64,000 nt of DNA from Magnetovibrio sp. PR-2 (GTDB taxonomy: Bacteria > Pseudomonadota > Alphaproteobacteria > Rhodospirillales > Magnetovibrionaceae). Below the pieces are notes generated by a model, which saw only the letters and a program-made list of their open reading frames with translations, was not told where the DNA came from and searched no databases. Shown one piece after another: positions 27,947-37,881 of the stretch; the stretch's first letter is position 1; each line of letters starts with the position of its first letter. The DNA is taken from the NCBI RefSeq assembly GCF_036689815.1, contig NZ_JBAHUR010000002.1:394915-458914 (forward strand), given 5' to 3'. A program made the position numbers and the translations under genes.

Positions 27947-28096
27947 TGGTTTTCCCCAACGTCTCTTGAGAGAGAATTGTTATCGTTTCCATTTATTTTT
28001 CTTATTAAGCGCTTTTTTGCACCTGCGAAGCAAGAACGCAAGGCAAAAAATAACGTCTGACTTTTATCCTTCTCAACAAATTGATATAACCCCCTC

Positions 28097-28657
28097 ATGA
28101 ATCAAGGTTTGAAGTTTATATTAGAGATTGGTCCATTACTCGTGTTTTTCTTCATGAACGCGAGATATGGCATTTTTACCGCGACCGGGGCCTTCATGGT
28201 CGCGATCACCGTTTCGCTTGCGTACTCCTATATTCGCCTAAAACGCATCCCCACGTTGCCACTGGTCACGGGCATCGTGGTGCTGATCTTTGGGGGGCTA
28301 ACACTGTACCTTGAGGACGAAACGTTCATCAAGCTCAAGCCGACCATCGTCAACACCCTATTCGCAACCGTATTGTTCGCAGGTTTGTTTTTCAAGAAAA
28401 GCTATCTCAAATCCGTTCTGGACGGCGCGATGCACTTGGATGACGAAGGATGGCGCAAACTGACCTGGCGTTGGGCGTTTTTCTTCATTGTGTTGGCGAT
28501 CTTGAACGAAGCCGTGTGGCGCACCCAGACCACAGATTTCTGGGTGAACTTCAAAGTCTTCGCCATCATGCCCATCACCATCGTCTTCAGCCTCACACAG
28601 CTGCCTCTGATCTTCAAACATCAGATTGAAGACGAAGACCCGGCAGAACAGGCTTAA
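28097..28657 (+). CDS. yciB: YciB/IspZ-family inner-membrane septation protein
   Basis: A 186-residue multipass membrane protein with about five helices, starting [18 protein letters not shown], the family hallmark. Further conserved segments are [32 protein letters not shown] and [19 protein letters not shown]. The protein is linked to cell-envelope integrity and septation in enterobacteria. ATG 28097 has only a weak ribosome site. A G+C-rich hairpin lies after the stop (about 28691-28726). Confidence 0.93.
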   Translation: MNQGLKFILEIGPLLVFFFMNARYGIFTATGAFMVAITVSLAYSYIRLKRIPTLPLVTGIVVLIFGGLTLYLEDETFIKLKPTIVNTLFATVLFAGLFFKKSYLKSVLDGAMHLDDEGWRKLTWRWAFFFIVLAILNEAVWRTQTTDFWVNFKVFAIMPITIVFSLTQLPLIFKHQIEDEDPAEQA

Positions 28658-28798
28658 ACGCCTAAAAAGTGTGCAACTGCATCGCCAGCCCCCGCCCTTA
28701 GCCCCTTTTTTGGGCTCAAGGGGCGGAAATGCTCTTGATTTTCCTGGCACATCGCTTGCAACCTAATCTCCGCGCCACAAATGAGGAGACCGCGTTGC

Positions 28799-30277
28799 AT
28801 GAGCGAAAGCCCAACGCCGACGGAAAACACCCCACCCGCCTTCTTTGACGAAATGGTCCAATTGGGCGGCGAGCCGCGCAAAGGCATGGAACAGCTTGCC
28901 AGCTGGATGGTTGAAGCCCCGCGTGACATGCTCAAGATCCGCCAGACAGAAGCTGAAAACTTGTTTCGGCGCATCGGCATCACCTTTGCAGTTTATGGCG
29001 AAGGTGGCGATCCGGAACGCTTAATCCCGTTCGACATCGTGCCGCGCATCTTGCTGGCGTCGGAATGGGCCTTCATGTCGCGTGGTCTGGAACAGCGGGT
29101 CAAGGCGCTGAACATGTTCCTGCACGACGTATACCACGACCGAAATATCATCCGCGCGGGCGTCATACCCGAGAATCTGGTGCTGCAAAACAAAGCGTAT
29201 CTTCCGGAAATGCGGGGCGTCACGGTGCCCGGTGGGGTTTACACCCACATCGCAGGCATTGATTTGGTCCGCACCGGTGCGGAAGAATTTTATGTGTTGG
29301 AAGACAACACCCGCACACCGTCTGGTGTGTCGTACATGCTGCAAAACCGCGAAGTGATGATGCGGCTGTTCCCCGAAATGTTCAACAGTCACCAAGTCGC
29401 CCCGGTGGAACGCTACCCCGAAGATTTGTTGGCAAGTCTCAAAACCGTGGCGCCGCCGACGTGTGAAGGTGACCCCACGGTCGTGGTGCTGTCCCCGGGT
29501 CTTTACAATTCCGCGTACTATGAGCACACCTTTTTGGCCGACAAAATGGGGATTGAGCTGGTGGAAGGCCAAGACTTGTTCGTCAAGGACAATACAGTCT
29601 TCATGCGCACCACCCAAGGCCCCGAACGCGTCGATGTGATCTACAAACGCTTGGATGACGACTTTATCGACCCGTTGGCGTTTCGCGCCGACAGCTCTTT
29701 GGGCGTGCCGGGTCTGATGAACGTTTATCGCTCTGGCGGTGTGACCATCACCAACGCTGTTGGGGGCGGCATTGCCGACGACAAAGCGATCTACATGTAC
29801 GTGCCGGACATGATCAAATTCTATCTGGACGAAGAGCCCATTTTGAAAAACGTGCCCACGTATTGGTGTGCGCGTGATGACGATTACAAATACGTCTTAG
29901 ACCATCTGGAAGAATTGGTGGTCAAAGAAGTCGCCGGGTCGGGCGGCTACGGCATGTTGGTGGGCCCTGCGTCCACCAAAGAAGAGCGTGAAGCCTACGC
30001 CTTGCGCATCAAGGCTGATCCTGCCGAATTCATTGCCCAGCCGACCCTGTCGCTGTCCACCTGCCCCACGTTTGTGGCGGACGGTTATGCACCGCGCCAC
30101 GTGGATTTGCGTCCGTTTGTGCTGGTGGGCGCGGATAAAGTGAGATTGGTCCCCGGCGGTTTGACCCGCGTCGCCATGCGCGCAGGATCGCTGGTGGTGA
30201 ACTCATCCCAAGGCGGCGGCACCAAAGACACCTGGATCCTTGAAGACTCTCTGAATCTAGGGGGTGCCAATGCTTAG
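28799..30277 (+). CDS. Circularly permuted ATP-grasp protein of the Anbu cluster
   Basis: A 492-residue protein of the permuted ATP-grasp type 2 family (DUF404/DUF407 type). Features are IPFDIVPRILLASEW, GVTVPGGVYTHIAGIDLVR, YVLEDNTRTPSGVSYML (metal and nucleotide site) and KEVAGSGGYGMLVGP. Such enzymes probably ligate amino acids to an amine or peptide, but no reaction is established. ATG 28799 follows GAGGAGA; an in-frame start at 28781 overlaps this site. It is the first gene of a four-gene operon with alpha-E, transglutaminase and Anbu proteins. Confidence 0.88.
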   Translation: MSESPTPTENTPPAFFDEMVQLGGEPRKGMEQLASWMVEAPRDMLKIRQTEAENLFRRIGITFAVYGEGGDPERLIPFDIVPRILLASEWAFMSRGLEQRVKALNMFLHDVYHDRNIIRAGVIPENLVLQNKAYLPEMRGVTVPGGVYTHIAGIDLVRTGAEEFYVLEDNTRTPSGVSYMLQNREVMMRLFPEMFNSHQVAPVERYPEDLLASLKTVAPPTCEGDPTVVVLSPGLYNSAYYEHTFLADKMGIELVEGQDLFVKDNTVFMRTTQGPERVDVIYKRLDDDFIDPLAFRADSSLGVPGLMNVYRSGGVTITNAVGGGIADDKAIYMYVPDMIKFYLDEEPILKNVPTYWCARDDDYKYVLDHLEELVVKEVAGSGGYGMLVGPASTKEEREAYALRIKADPAEFIAQPTLSLSTCPTFVADGYAPRHVDLRPFVLVGADKVRLVPGGLTRVAMRAGSLVVNSSQGGGTKDTWILEDSLNLGGANA

Positions 30278-31220
30278 TCGCACAGCCGCAAGCCTCTATT
30301 GGGTGGGGCGCTATATGGAACGCGCCGAAAACTTGGCCCGCATTTTGGAAGTTGGTTATCGCATGAGCCAGATGCCCGACTTAGAAGCGGGTGGCACACG
30401 CAACGAATGGCCGTCCAGCGCTGTCGCAGCGGCGTGTGAAGACGGCTTGATCGAAAAACACGGTGAAGCGAACTTGGACACGGTTCTCAGTTACATCGCG
30501 CTTGATCCAGAAAACCCGTCATCCATTCACGCGTGTCTTGAGACCGCGCGCACCAACGCCCGCGCCGTGCGGACAGCCGTGACGTCGGAGATGTGGGAAA
30601 GCCTCAACGACACGTGGCTGGAGTTCAACGGCCAATGGCGCAAGTCGCTCAAGAAAGACAATCTGTTGTCGTTTCTGGACTGGGTCAAAACCCGTTCGAC
30701 GATTTTTCGCGGGGCCATGTCGGGCACCATGTTGCGCGATGAGCCCTATGCGTTCATCAATGTCGGCACATTTATCGAACGCACGGAAAATACGGCGCGC
30801 ATTTTGGACGTGAAGTTTCACGTGTTGTTGCCCCAAGGCGAAAGCATTGGCGGTTCAGTCGATTATTACCAATGGGCGACGGTGCTGCGCTCCGTTTCGG
30901 CACTGGGCTCGTACCACTGGGTTTATCGCGATGCCATCAAGCCGTGGCAGGTAGCAGAGCTGTTGATCTTGAAAAAAGAAATGCCGCGTTCGCTGGTGTA
31001 TACACTCAGTCAGGTCAGTTACTACTTAAACCAGATCGGTGATGGACACGGTCGGCGGTACGACAGCCAGCGCTTGGCTGGCAAGCTGCATTCTGAACTG
31101 GATTTCAGCAAGGTTGACGATATTTTCCAAGATGGCCTGCACGAATATTTAGATAAGTTTTTGGTGCGCAACAATAAGCTCGGCGTCGCCATCGCCGAAG
31201 ACTTCCACTTTTATCTGTGA
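30270..31220 (+). CDS. Alpha-E domain protein
   Basis: A 316-residue all-helical protein with the alpha-E family opening MLSRTAASLYWVGRYMERAENLARIL and an internal repeat of the same pattern at VGTFIERTENTARILD. Function is unknown; the family almost always lies beside permuted ATP-grasp and transglutaminase genes. ATG 30270 overlaps the preceding stop by eight bases, with AGGGGG just upstream; a GTG at 30264 is less likely. Confidence 0.9.
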   Translation: MLSRTAASLYWVGRYMERAENLARILEVGYRMSQMPDLEAGGTRNEWPSSAVAAACEDGLIEKHGEANLDTVLSYIALDPENPSSIHACLETARTNARAVRTAVTSEMWESLNDTWLEFNGQWRKSLKKDNLLSFLDWVKTRSTIFRGAMSGTMLRDEPYAFINVGTFIERTENTARILDVKFHVLLPQGESIGGSVDYYQWATVLRSVSALGSYHWVYRDAIKPWQVAELLILKKEMPRSLVYTLSQVSYYLNQIGDGHGRRYDSQRLAGKLHSELDFSKVDDIFQDGLHEYLDKFLVRNNKLGVAIAEDFHFYL

Positions 31221-31232
31221 GGCGGTGAAGCG

Positions 31233-32078
31233 ATGCATATCACGATCAATCACGAAACTGTCTACACCTATGAAGAGCCCGTCAGCTATTCGATCCAAAG
31301 CCTGCGTTTAACGCCCCAGCCCTACGACGGGCAAATCGTGCGTTCTTGGTCAATCGAAGCGCCTAAGGCTGGTATGCTGCATGCGTTTAGCGACAGCTTC
31401 GGCAACGTTACGCATACACTGGTTATCGACAAACCGCATGAAGAGGTCCGCATTCGGGTCAAGGGTGAGGTGCACACACAAGACACCAAAGGTTTTGTCA
31501 AAGGCACCACAGACCCCTTTCCCGCATCGTTCTATTTGCGTGAAACCGATCAGACCAAGCCCGACGGCGCCATCCGCGCCATCGCCCGGGCCGCACAAAG
31601 CAATGGCGAAGGCGTGTTGGATATTCTCCACGCGCTGATGGGCACAATCCGCGACGCCATCGACTATCAAACCGGCGAAACACACGCCATGACCACGGCG
31701 ATTGAGGCGCTGACCAATGGCGCAGGCGTATGCCAGGACCATGCCCATGTGTTCATCGCCGCCGCACGCGCCATCGACATTCCGGCACGCTACGTTTCGG
31801 GGTATTTGCTCCATTCCGCCGATGGTGAAGAAAGCGAAGCTTCTCACGCCTGGGCAGAGGCTTTGGTGCCGGACTTGGGCTGGGTCGCTTTTGATGTTGC
31901 CAACAGCGTCTGCACGACGGATCATTATGTCCGAGTCGGCGTCGGCCTTGATTATCAAGAAGCCTCGCCGGTGCGCGGTGTTCGCCGTGGGGGTGGCGAC
32001 GAAAAACTGGACGTCAGCGTTTTGGTTTCACAAACCCCAGGCAGCACAGTCAATTCGACAGGAGGGGCTCAGCAATAG
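31233..32078 (+). CDS. Transglutaminase-like cysteine peptidase
   Basis: A 281-residue protein: an N-terminal beta-rich domain (about 1-95, YTYEEPVSYSIQSLRLTPQ) and a transglutaminase-like catalytic core with triad Cys167 (AGVCQDHAHV), His205 (SHAWAE) and Asp221 (VAFDVAN). The proteins usually cleave or form isopeptide bonds. The gene starts 12 bases after the alpha-E gene with GAGGCGG. It probably acts with the ATP-grasp protein on the same peptide-like substrate. Confidence 0.92.
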   Translation: MHITINHETVYTYEEPVSYSIQSLRLTPQPYDGQIVRSWSIEAPKAGMLHAFSDSFGNVTHTLVIDKPHEEVRIRVKGEVHTQDTKGFVKGTTDPFPASFYLRETDQTKPDGAIRAIARAAQSNGEGVLDILHALMGTIRDAIDYQTGETHAMTTAIEALTNGAGVCQDHAHVFIAAARAIDIPARYVSGYLLHSADGEESEASHAWAEALVPDLGWVAFDVANSVCTTDHYVRVGVGLDYQEASPVRGVRRGGGDEKLDVSVLVSQTPGSTVNSTGGAQQ

Positions 32079-32151
32079 CCCTTCCATCTCCACCTGGGGG
32101 GACTGCTCTGTGCATCATGGACGCATTACCAAAAACGACGGAAGACTGAAG

Positions 32152-32892
32152 ATGACCTATTGCGTAGGCCTATATCTCGAAAACGGCTTGGTGATGCTGG
32201 CCGACACCCGCACCAACGCGGGCGTGGACAATGTTTCGACCTACTCCAAAACCTACACATGGGAAAAACCGGGTGAGTGCTCCATCGTATTGATGACGGC
32301 GGGCAACTTGGCCATCACACAATCGGTTATCAACATCTTGGAAGAAGGCCTGCCTGTCGAAGACAGCGACGAGCCGCAAACCATGCAGAACGTGCCCACC
32401 ATGTTCCAAGCCGCCCGTTTGGTTGGGCGCGCTGTGCGACAAGTCTACGAAGACGACGCAGAAGCCCTAAAAGCCCAAGACACGCCGTTCTCCGCCTCGT
32501 TTCTATTAGGGGGACAGCTCAAAGGGCGCACCCAGAGATTGTTCGAAGTGTATTCAGCCGGCAACTTCATCAATGCCACGCCCGACACGCCATTTTTGCA
32601 AATTGGCGAGCATAAATACGGCAAGCCGATTTTGGACCGCGCGCTCAGCTACGACGACACCACGCTGATGGACGGCGTGAAGCTGGCTTTGTTGTCGATG
32701 GATTCCACGGTGCGATCAAACCTGTCAGTGGGCTTTCCGCTGGACTTGGTGATCATGAAAAAAGACACCCAGGCCGTCAGCCTGCAAACCCGCATTGACG
32801 AGCACGACCCCTACTTCCAGCAACTGTCTCAAGACTGGTCGGACGCACTGCGCAATGCGTATCTAACGCTGCCGTCGCCCGATTGGGCTTAA
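32152..32892 (+). CDS. Anbu (ancestral beta-subunit) proteasome-like peptidase
   Basis: A 246-residue proteasome-fold protein beginning MTYCVGLYLENGLVMLADTR, where Thr2 becomes the N-terminal nucleophile once Met is removed. TRTNAGVDNVSTYSKTYTW and TAGNLAITQSVINIL are family hallmarks. Anbu proteins form ring or helical assemblies with unusual proteolytic activity. Starts upstream in the same frame lie inside the transglutaminase gene. It closes the operon and overlaps the convergent ATP12 gene by four bases. Confidence 0.92.
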   Translation: MTYCVGLYLENGLVMLADTRTNAGVDNVSTYSKTYTWEKPGECSIVLMTAGNLAITQSVINILEEGLPVEDSDEPQTMQNVPTMFQAARLVGRAVRQVYEDDAEALKAQDTPFSASFLLGGQLKGRTQRLFEVYSAGNFINATPDTPFLQIGEHKYGKPILDRALSYDDTTLMDGVKLALLSMDSTVRSNLSVGFPLDLVIMKKDTQAVSLQTRIDEHDPYFQQLSQDWSDALRNAYLTLPSPDWA

Positions 32893-33587
32893 GTGCTCAG
32901 CAATTCATTAAACTGCACGGCCGTCTTCAGCTCACCGCGCACGTGTTCGCGCCGCGCGGTGGCTTCGGCGTCTTCGCCCCAGAGCTCGATTTGGTGGTCT
33001 TCGTCCACGTGAATGACTTTGAACGCTTGATCGCCGTCCAAAGCACCAACGAACATGGCAAAACCCACGACGATGGAGCCCGCGACGCCGACCATTTCAG
33101 CCAACGCGGTGAGCTGCCAATTGTCCATATCTGCCATAGCGGCTGCGAAGCCTTGTTTGGAGCTGTCGTCTTGGCTCACCGGGATGACGCCTTCGACCAC
33201 TTTGAGATCCGCACCAAACGTTTCTTTAGCCCAATCCAACAGCGGCTGCCAGACCTTGGCTTGGCGTTCGACCAAGTCTTGTGGAGATCCTGCGCGGTAA
33301 CACAGCAAGTCCGTGTCCACATAACGCAGCAATCCGTCAATCATCGCGTCGCGGGCATCGGGAATGCGGTCAATGGCCGTGCCGCAGAGCTGCATCAAGG
33401 GCATGGAGTTGGGATCGACATCTTCGCCTTGGCCTTCCCATTCTTCAGCCACAGCCTCGGCCAACGCATGGGTCGGCAGGGACAAGGGCTTGCCCGCAGG
33501 TGTTTTGATGGGGCGCCCGTCTAGGACGACCGTGAAACCACCTTCTGTCTGGTGGGCGGCGGCGTCTTTGTAAAAGCGTTTGGTCAT
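32889..33587 (-). CDS. ATP12-family F1-ATPase assembly chaperone
   Basis: A 232-residue protein of the ATP12 family: RFYKDAAAHQTEGGFTVVLDGRPIKTPAGKPL at the start, LAEAVAEEWEGQGEDVDPNSMPLMQL, and DTDLLCYRAGSPQDLVERQ. ATP12 binds the F1 alpha subunit until beta joins in mitochondria, and the alphaproteobacterial form is considered its ancestor. No ATP synthase genes lie nearby. It is 9 bases downstream of the AsmA gene on the same strand. Confidence 0.92.
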   Translation of the reverse strand: MTKRFYKDAAAHQTEGGFTVVLDGRPIKTPAGKPLSLPTHALAEAVAEEWEGQGEDVDPNSMPLMQLCGTAIDRIPDARDAMIDGLLRYVDTDLLCYRAGSPQDLVERQAKVWQPLLDWAKETFGADLKVVEGVIPVSQDDSSKQGFAAAMADMDNWQLTALAEMVGVAGSIVVGFAMFVGALDGDQAFKVIHVDEDHQIELWGEDAEATARREHVRGELKTAVQFNELLST

Positions 33588-33596
33588 GGGAAAGCT

Positions 33597-35558
33597 CTAT
33601 TGTTCAGCGGTGTTTTCTTCAGGGGTCTTACCCCCCTTGAGCGCCTGAACGCAAGGGTCATTCTTCTCTTCTTGCTCTTTTTTCGCCTTGTCGCTTTCCA
33701 CTAATGAGATGGTGTCCGCCAAAAGCCCGGCAATGGCCTTAACCGGTGTTTTGATGATATTGCCCAACGTACCGACCACGGCTTCCTTCGCCGTCACGTG
33801 AACCTCTGGCTTTTTCAGACTACCCTCAACCTGAAATGGCACGGCAAAACTGGCCAAACTGGTGGATTTGGCGTCCGTGTTGACGTGCAGTTTCAACACC
33901 TCTTCGCCCAAATCAACCGTGCCGTTCACTTTGACATGCATGCCGCTGGTGTCCACCACCACGGACTTGGCCGTCGCCAAACCTTCGGCAATGGGCACCT
34001 CCGCCAGCACACAAGAAATGGCATTGGCGTCTTTGTTTGACGCCCATGGCAAAATGGAAGTCACACTTTCGGTGAGCTCAACAATTTTGTGATCGTGAAT
34101 ACGACCGTTGCGACCGATCATCTTCACATGTCCATTTGTGCTCCCCGCCAACTCGTGCGCCGACTTGCCTTTGGCGATGAGCAAGATTTCTCCGTCCATT
34201 TTGAGATCTAGCAAATCGCCCTGCCCGCTCAACGCCGTCACCGTGCCGACATTGAAGTTGCGCAAAGACGCCTTGGTGTGAACATCCATACCGGACGCAG
34301 AGGGTTTGAGCGTTGCCGTGTAATCGATGCGCGCCTGATCAAAGATGAACGAAGCGGGTTGGATTTCCACCGCCCCGCTCTTCAGCTTCACCTTGGCGCG
34401 CACATCGGTCGCGCTTAAGTCTTGATACTTGATCTCCTTGCCAACGAAATCAACTTGGGCGTCTAACGCATCTAAGCCCTGAATATCGATCTCGTCAGTG
34501 GAAAAGACCTTATCCCCACTGGAGATGCTATCGGTTTTCGGAAAAAACGATGTGATGTCGAGTGTCTCTGAACGCAGACGCGCTTTAACGCTGGGGCGGG
34601 TGTCGCTGAGACGGACAGAAAGCGCGCCGCCTATATCGAAGTCTTTGGTCTGCGCTTCCAGCCCTAAAAAGCTCACGGCTTTACCGACCATGGTGACTTT
34701 CCCGCCAAGTTCGATCTCTCCTAAATCGGGAATACCCTCCAGATTGAGAAGCTTGCCTATGAACTGGGGATCAAACACCTGAGCTGCAAAGTCCGCAGAG
34801 ATGTCCAAGCCCCTGCCCGGGTGCTGCAAGGTCGCGTCTAAATTGGCAGATATATCCGGCCCGTCGATTTCCAGCTTGAAAGGAAACGGCTTGGGTTCAG
34901 CGCTTAGGATTTGCGCAAGCGAGCCCATGCGCGCATTGGCGTCCAGCGTGACACCATTGAAGACGCCGACAAACCCACCCCTGAGCGCGGCGTCGAAGCT
35001 GTCGGCTTGAAAGCGCGCACTTTTGAGGTTGCTTTCAAATGTCATCCCCGTCGCACCGTCTTTATAAACCGTGCGGATGTTTGTTAAGCGAACGTCGTGC
35101 ACCGACGGGTTGAGTTTAAATTTTGACGCCGTCGCATTTTCTTTTTCCGTTGGCGCCTGTGCAGCTCTGAACTCCCAATTGGTGAGCCCTTTGCCATCGG
35201 TTTCCAGGTTCAACCGCAACCCTTCAATCACAACGTAGTTGATGTCCAAGTGGCCTTTGAGCAACGCCATCAAGTCCACCTGGGCCTCTAAGTGTTCGAG
35301 GACCATCATGTCATCGGTCGAGCCCCAATCGGCATTTGCGAGGTGCACGTCGGAAACCGACAAGGACGGGGTGAGCGATAGATTGAACTGCAGATCACCC
35401 GCAATGACGAACGGACGCCCCGTGGCCCGTTCCACAATGCGGTCCAGCTGAACTTTGACGCGCGAATAGTCCGAAGACTTGAGCATCACCCCCAAAGACG
35501 CCAAAAGCGCAATACAGAGCACGCCCAGGCCGAAAATGATTTTGAAGAAACGCGCCAT
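33597..35558 (-). CDS. AsmA-family envelope protein
   Basis: A 653-residue protein with an N-terminal membrane helix (about 5-25), an AsmA-type N-terminal domain (GRPFVIAGDLQFNLSLTPSLSV) and long repetitive beta sheets typical of the bridge-like AsmA/TamB group. These proteins are thought to move phospholipids toward the outer membrane. The C-terminal 50 residues are charged and Lys/Glu-rich, with one Cys. It starts 10 bases downstream of the HAD phosphatase stop, so the two form an operon with the ATP12 gene. Confidence 0.87.
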   Translation of the reverse strand: MARFFKIIFGLGVLCIALLASLGVMLKSSDYSRVKVQLDRIVERATGRPFVIAGDLQFNLSLTPSLSVSDVHLANADWGSTDDMMVLEHLEAQVDLMALLKGHLDINYVVIEGLRLNLETDGKGLTNWEFRAAQAPTEKENATASKFKLNPSVHDVRLTNIRTVYKDGATGMTFESNLKSARFQADSFDAALRGGFVGVFNGVTLDANARMGSLAQILSAEPKPFPFKLEIDGPDISANLDATLQHPGRGLDISADFAAQVFDPQFIGKLLNLEGIPDLGEIELGGKVTMVGKAVSFLGLEAQTKDFDIGGALSVRLSDTRPSVKARLRSETLDITSFFPKTDSISSGDKVFSTDEIDIQGLDALDAQVDFVGKEIKYQDLSATDVRAKVKLKSGAVEIQPASFIFDQARIDYTATLKPSASGMDVHTKASLRNFNVGTVTALSGQGDLLDLKMDGEILLIAKGKSAHELAGSTNGHVKMIGRNGRIHDHKIVELTESVTSILPWASNKDANAISCVLAEVPIAEGLATAKSVVVDTSGMHVKVNGTVDLGEEVLKLHVNTDAKSTSLASFAVPFQVEGSLKKPEVHVTAKEAVVGTLGNIIKTPVKAIAGLLADTISLVESDKAKKEQEEKNDPCVQALKGGKTPEENTAEQ

Positions 35559-35568
35559 CGCCTTTTGC

Positions 35569-36240
35569 TCAACCCTTGTTCAGTATGGCTTCAATCAAGT
35601 CTTTGGCGGAGTGCACAACTTGGGCCGCTCCTGCGTCCATCAGTTCTTCAGTTTCGTGATAGCCCCACGACACGCCAATGGCCCGGACCTTAGCATTTTG
35701 CGCCATTTGCATATCGAACGTGGTGTCGCCGATCATCACGCTGTTGGTGGGGTCCACGCCTGCTTCGTCCAACGCTTTGAACATCATTTCCGGGTGCGGC
35801 TTGCCCAGGGCACGATCCGCCGTCTGATGCGTGACGAATCTGTCCAGTATCTTGTGATGAGAAAGTGTGCTGACCAAGCCCCGGTGAGATTTCCCCGTCG
35901 CTACGCCCATGAGCCATCCGGCAGCGTCGAGCTGATCCATGACGGCTGCAATACCATCGTAAAGAGGCTCCTCTACACTGCCGACTTGGCGCAGTTCGAA
36001 AAACGCCGCTTTATAGGTTTCGCTAACCACTTCCGATAAGGCCTCATCGACGTTCTCGGCCAGCTGTCGAATGGCCACCGCCAAAGGCAGACCGACGACC
36101 CGGCGCACGGCTTCGTCGCCGGGGTAATCAAAGCCGTGATGGTCGAAGGCGGCCTTCATGGAGTGCACGATAGATGCCTGAGAATCGACCAAAGTGCCGT
36201 CACAATCGAAAACAGCCAAAGAGAGTGGGTTGTCAGTCAT
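35569..36240 (-). CDS. HAD-family phosphatase (phosphoglycolate phosphatase-like)
   Basis: A 223-residue HAD hydrolase with motif I FDCDGTLVDSQ (nucleophile Asp, about residue 11), motif II GVATGKS, motif III Lys in LGKPHPEM and motif IV MIGDTTFDM. It hydrolyses a small phosphorylated metabolite, perhaps phosphoglycolate or pyrophosphate; specificity is not readable. ATG 36240 was preferred over the upstream frame, which would cross the divergent promoter region. The opposite gene starts 69 bases away. Confidence 0.88.
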   Translation of the reverse strand: MTDNPLSLAVFDCDGTLVDSQASIVHSMKAAFDHHGFDYPGDEAVRRVVGLPLAVAIRQLAENVDEALSEVVSETYKAAFFELRQVGSVEEPLYDGIAAVMDQLDAAGWLMGVATGKSHRGLVSTLSHHKILDRFVTHQTADRALGKPHPEMMFKALDEAGVDPTNSVMIGDTTFDMQMAQNAKVRAIGVSWGYHETEELMDAGAAQVVHSAKDLIEAILNKG

Positions 36241-36309
36241 CGGTTCTTCTTCCAAAGTGGTGTTCGTGTAAAATTGCCCCATGAATTTGTTCTAAATAAG
36301 ATTGATCAC

Positions 36310-37857
36310 ATGACCGACAAACGCAACCCCACACCAGCCGAACCCAATCACAAACACGGCTCACCCGAAGCCATTCCCGATGAGCATGCTCACAACGCCA
36401 AAAGCCAGCGCCTGCCCGTTTGGTTTGGCTTGGTTCTTGGGCTGGGGCTGTTTTTGGTTATGCGCGCTCTACCCGCGCCGTCGGGCATGGCGGACAGTGC
36501 CTGGGCTGTGGCCGCGGTGGCCGTGTTGATGGCGACGTGGTGGCTCACCGAAGCCATCCCCGTGCCCGCAACGGCGCTGACACCTTTGGCTTTGTTTCCT
36601 CTGTTGGGGCTGGGGTCGATCAAGTCGGTCGCCGCACCTTACGCTAATCCGCTCATTTTCTTGTTTCTGGGCGGTTTTTTGATTGCCTTGGCCGTTGAAC
36701 GCTGGGGCTTGCACAAACGCATTGCGTTGTTGGTTTTGTCACGCGCAGGCACCAAACCGCGCCAACTGGTGGGCGCGTTCATGGTGACGGCTGCGGGGCT
36801 CAGCATGTGGATTTCCAACACGGCGTCTACCGTCATGATGCTGCCCATCGCGCTGTCGGTCATCGGCATCGTCGTCGCCGCAGGCGGTGCAGGACGCATC
36901 AAAGGGTTCGACGGCGCTTCGTTCTCCAAGGGATTGTTGATCGCCACCGCCTACGGCGCAAGCATGGGCGGCATCGCCACGCTGGTGGGCACCCCGCCCA
37001 ACGCCTTATTGGCCGGGTTTGTGTCCGAGAACCTCGGCATCGAAATTGGTTTTGCCCAATGGATGGTGATCGGCGTGCCGACCACCTTAATCATGTTGGT
37101 TCTGGGCTGGCTGATCTTGACGCGTATTGTGTTTCGTTTGGGTGCAGAAGCCTTGCCGGGTGCTGCCGATGCCATTCACCAAGAAGTCCAAGCCCTCGCC
37201 CCCATTTCGCGCGCGGAAAAGCTGGTGAGTGTGGTGTTTGGCGTCACCGCAATCCTCTGGATGACACGGCCTTTGCTGCAAAAGGGCCTGCCGATGCTGT
37301 CCGGACTGACAGACGCCGGCATCGCCGTCAGTGCCGGGCTGTGCCTGTTTGCCATTCCGGTCAGTCTTAAGGACCGGGAATTCTTGCTCAATTGGGAGTG
37401 GGCCAAGCGCTTGCCCTGGGGCGTGTTGATCCTGTTCGGCGGCGGGCTGAGCTTGGCGTCTCAAGTCTCCGCCAGCGGCCTTGCTGCGTGGATTGGCGAC
37501 GCCATGACGGTATTTAGCGGCCTGCACTTGCTGTTCACCATCGTTTTGGTCACCGCCGTGATTGTGTTTTTGACGGAAATGACGTCCAACACCGCGACCA
37601 CGGCAACGTTCTTGCCTGTCATCGCCGCCTTGGCCACTGCCATGGGGTCCGAGCCGATGATGTTGTTGGTGCCAGCTGCCATGGGGGCCTCCATGGCGTT
37701 CATGATGCCCGTCGCCACACCGCCCAACGCCATTGTGTTCGGCGGTGGACAACTGACCATCCCCGACATGGCCCGCGCCGGGTTCTTGGTGAACATCGCC
37801 GCGATCTGCGTCATTACCGTCTTGGTGTGGTTCTTGGCCCCGATGTTGTTTGTTTAA
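36310..37857 (+). CDS. DASS (SLC13-like) sodium-coupled anion transporter
   Basis: A 515-residue multipass membrane protein. A polar His-rich N-terminal tail (about 1-35) precedes roughly 11-12 helices. The substrate and sodium sites show as the repeated SNT/PPNA pattern: SMWISNTASTVMMLP then TLVGTPPNALL in the first half, and TEMTSNTATTATFLP then VATPPNAIVFG in the second half. DASS proteins import di- and tricarboxylates or sulfate. ATG 36310 is chosen from the hydrophobicity pattern; the ribosome site is weak. Confidence 0.92.
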   Translation: MTDKRNPTPAEPNHKHGSPEAIPDEHAHNAKSQRLPVWFGLVLGLGLFLVMRALPAPSGMADSAWAVAAVAVLMATWWLTEAIPVPATALTPLALFPLLGLGSIKSVAAPYANPLIFLFLGGFLIALAVERWGLHKRIALLVLSRAGTKPRQLVGAFMVTAAGLSMWISNTASTVMMLPIALSVIGIVVAAGGAGRIKGFDGASFSKGLLIATAYGASMGGIATLVGTPPNALLAGFVSENLGIEIGFAQWMVIGVPTTLIMLVLGWLILTRIVFRLGAEALPGAADAIHQEVQALAPISRAEKLVSVVFGVTAILWMTRPLLQKGLPMLSGLTDAGIAVSAGLCLFAIPVSLKDREFLLNWEWAKRLPWGVLILFGGGLSLASQVSASGLAAWIGDAMTVFSGLHLLFTIVLVTAVIVFLTEMTSNTATTATFLPVIAALATAMGSEPMMLLVPAAMGASMAFMMPVATPPNAIVFGGGQLTIPDMARAGFLVNIAAICVITVLVWFLAPMLFV

Positions 37858-37881
37858 GGGCCATCTTCATCCAGAGTAAAA

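Noticed and set aside
26348..28060. 570-codon open frame on the plus strand
   Set aside because: It lies opposite pccB and its promoter; pccB is unambiguous and the opposite frame resembles no protein.
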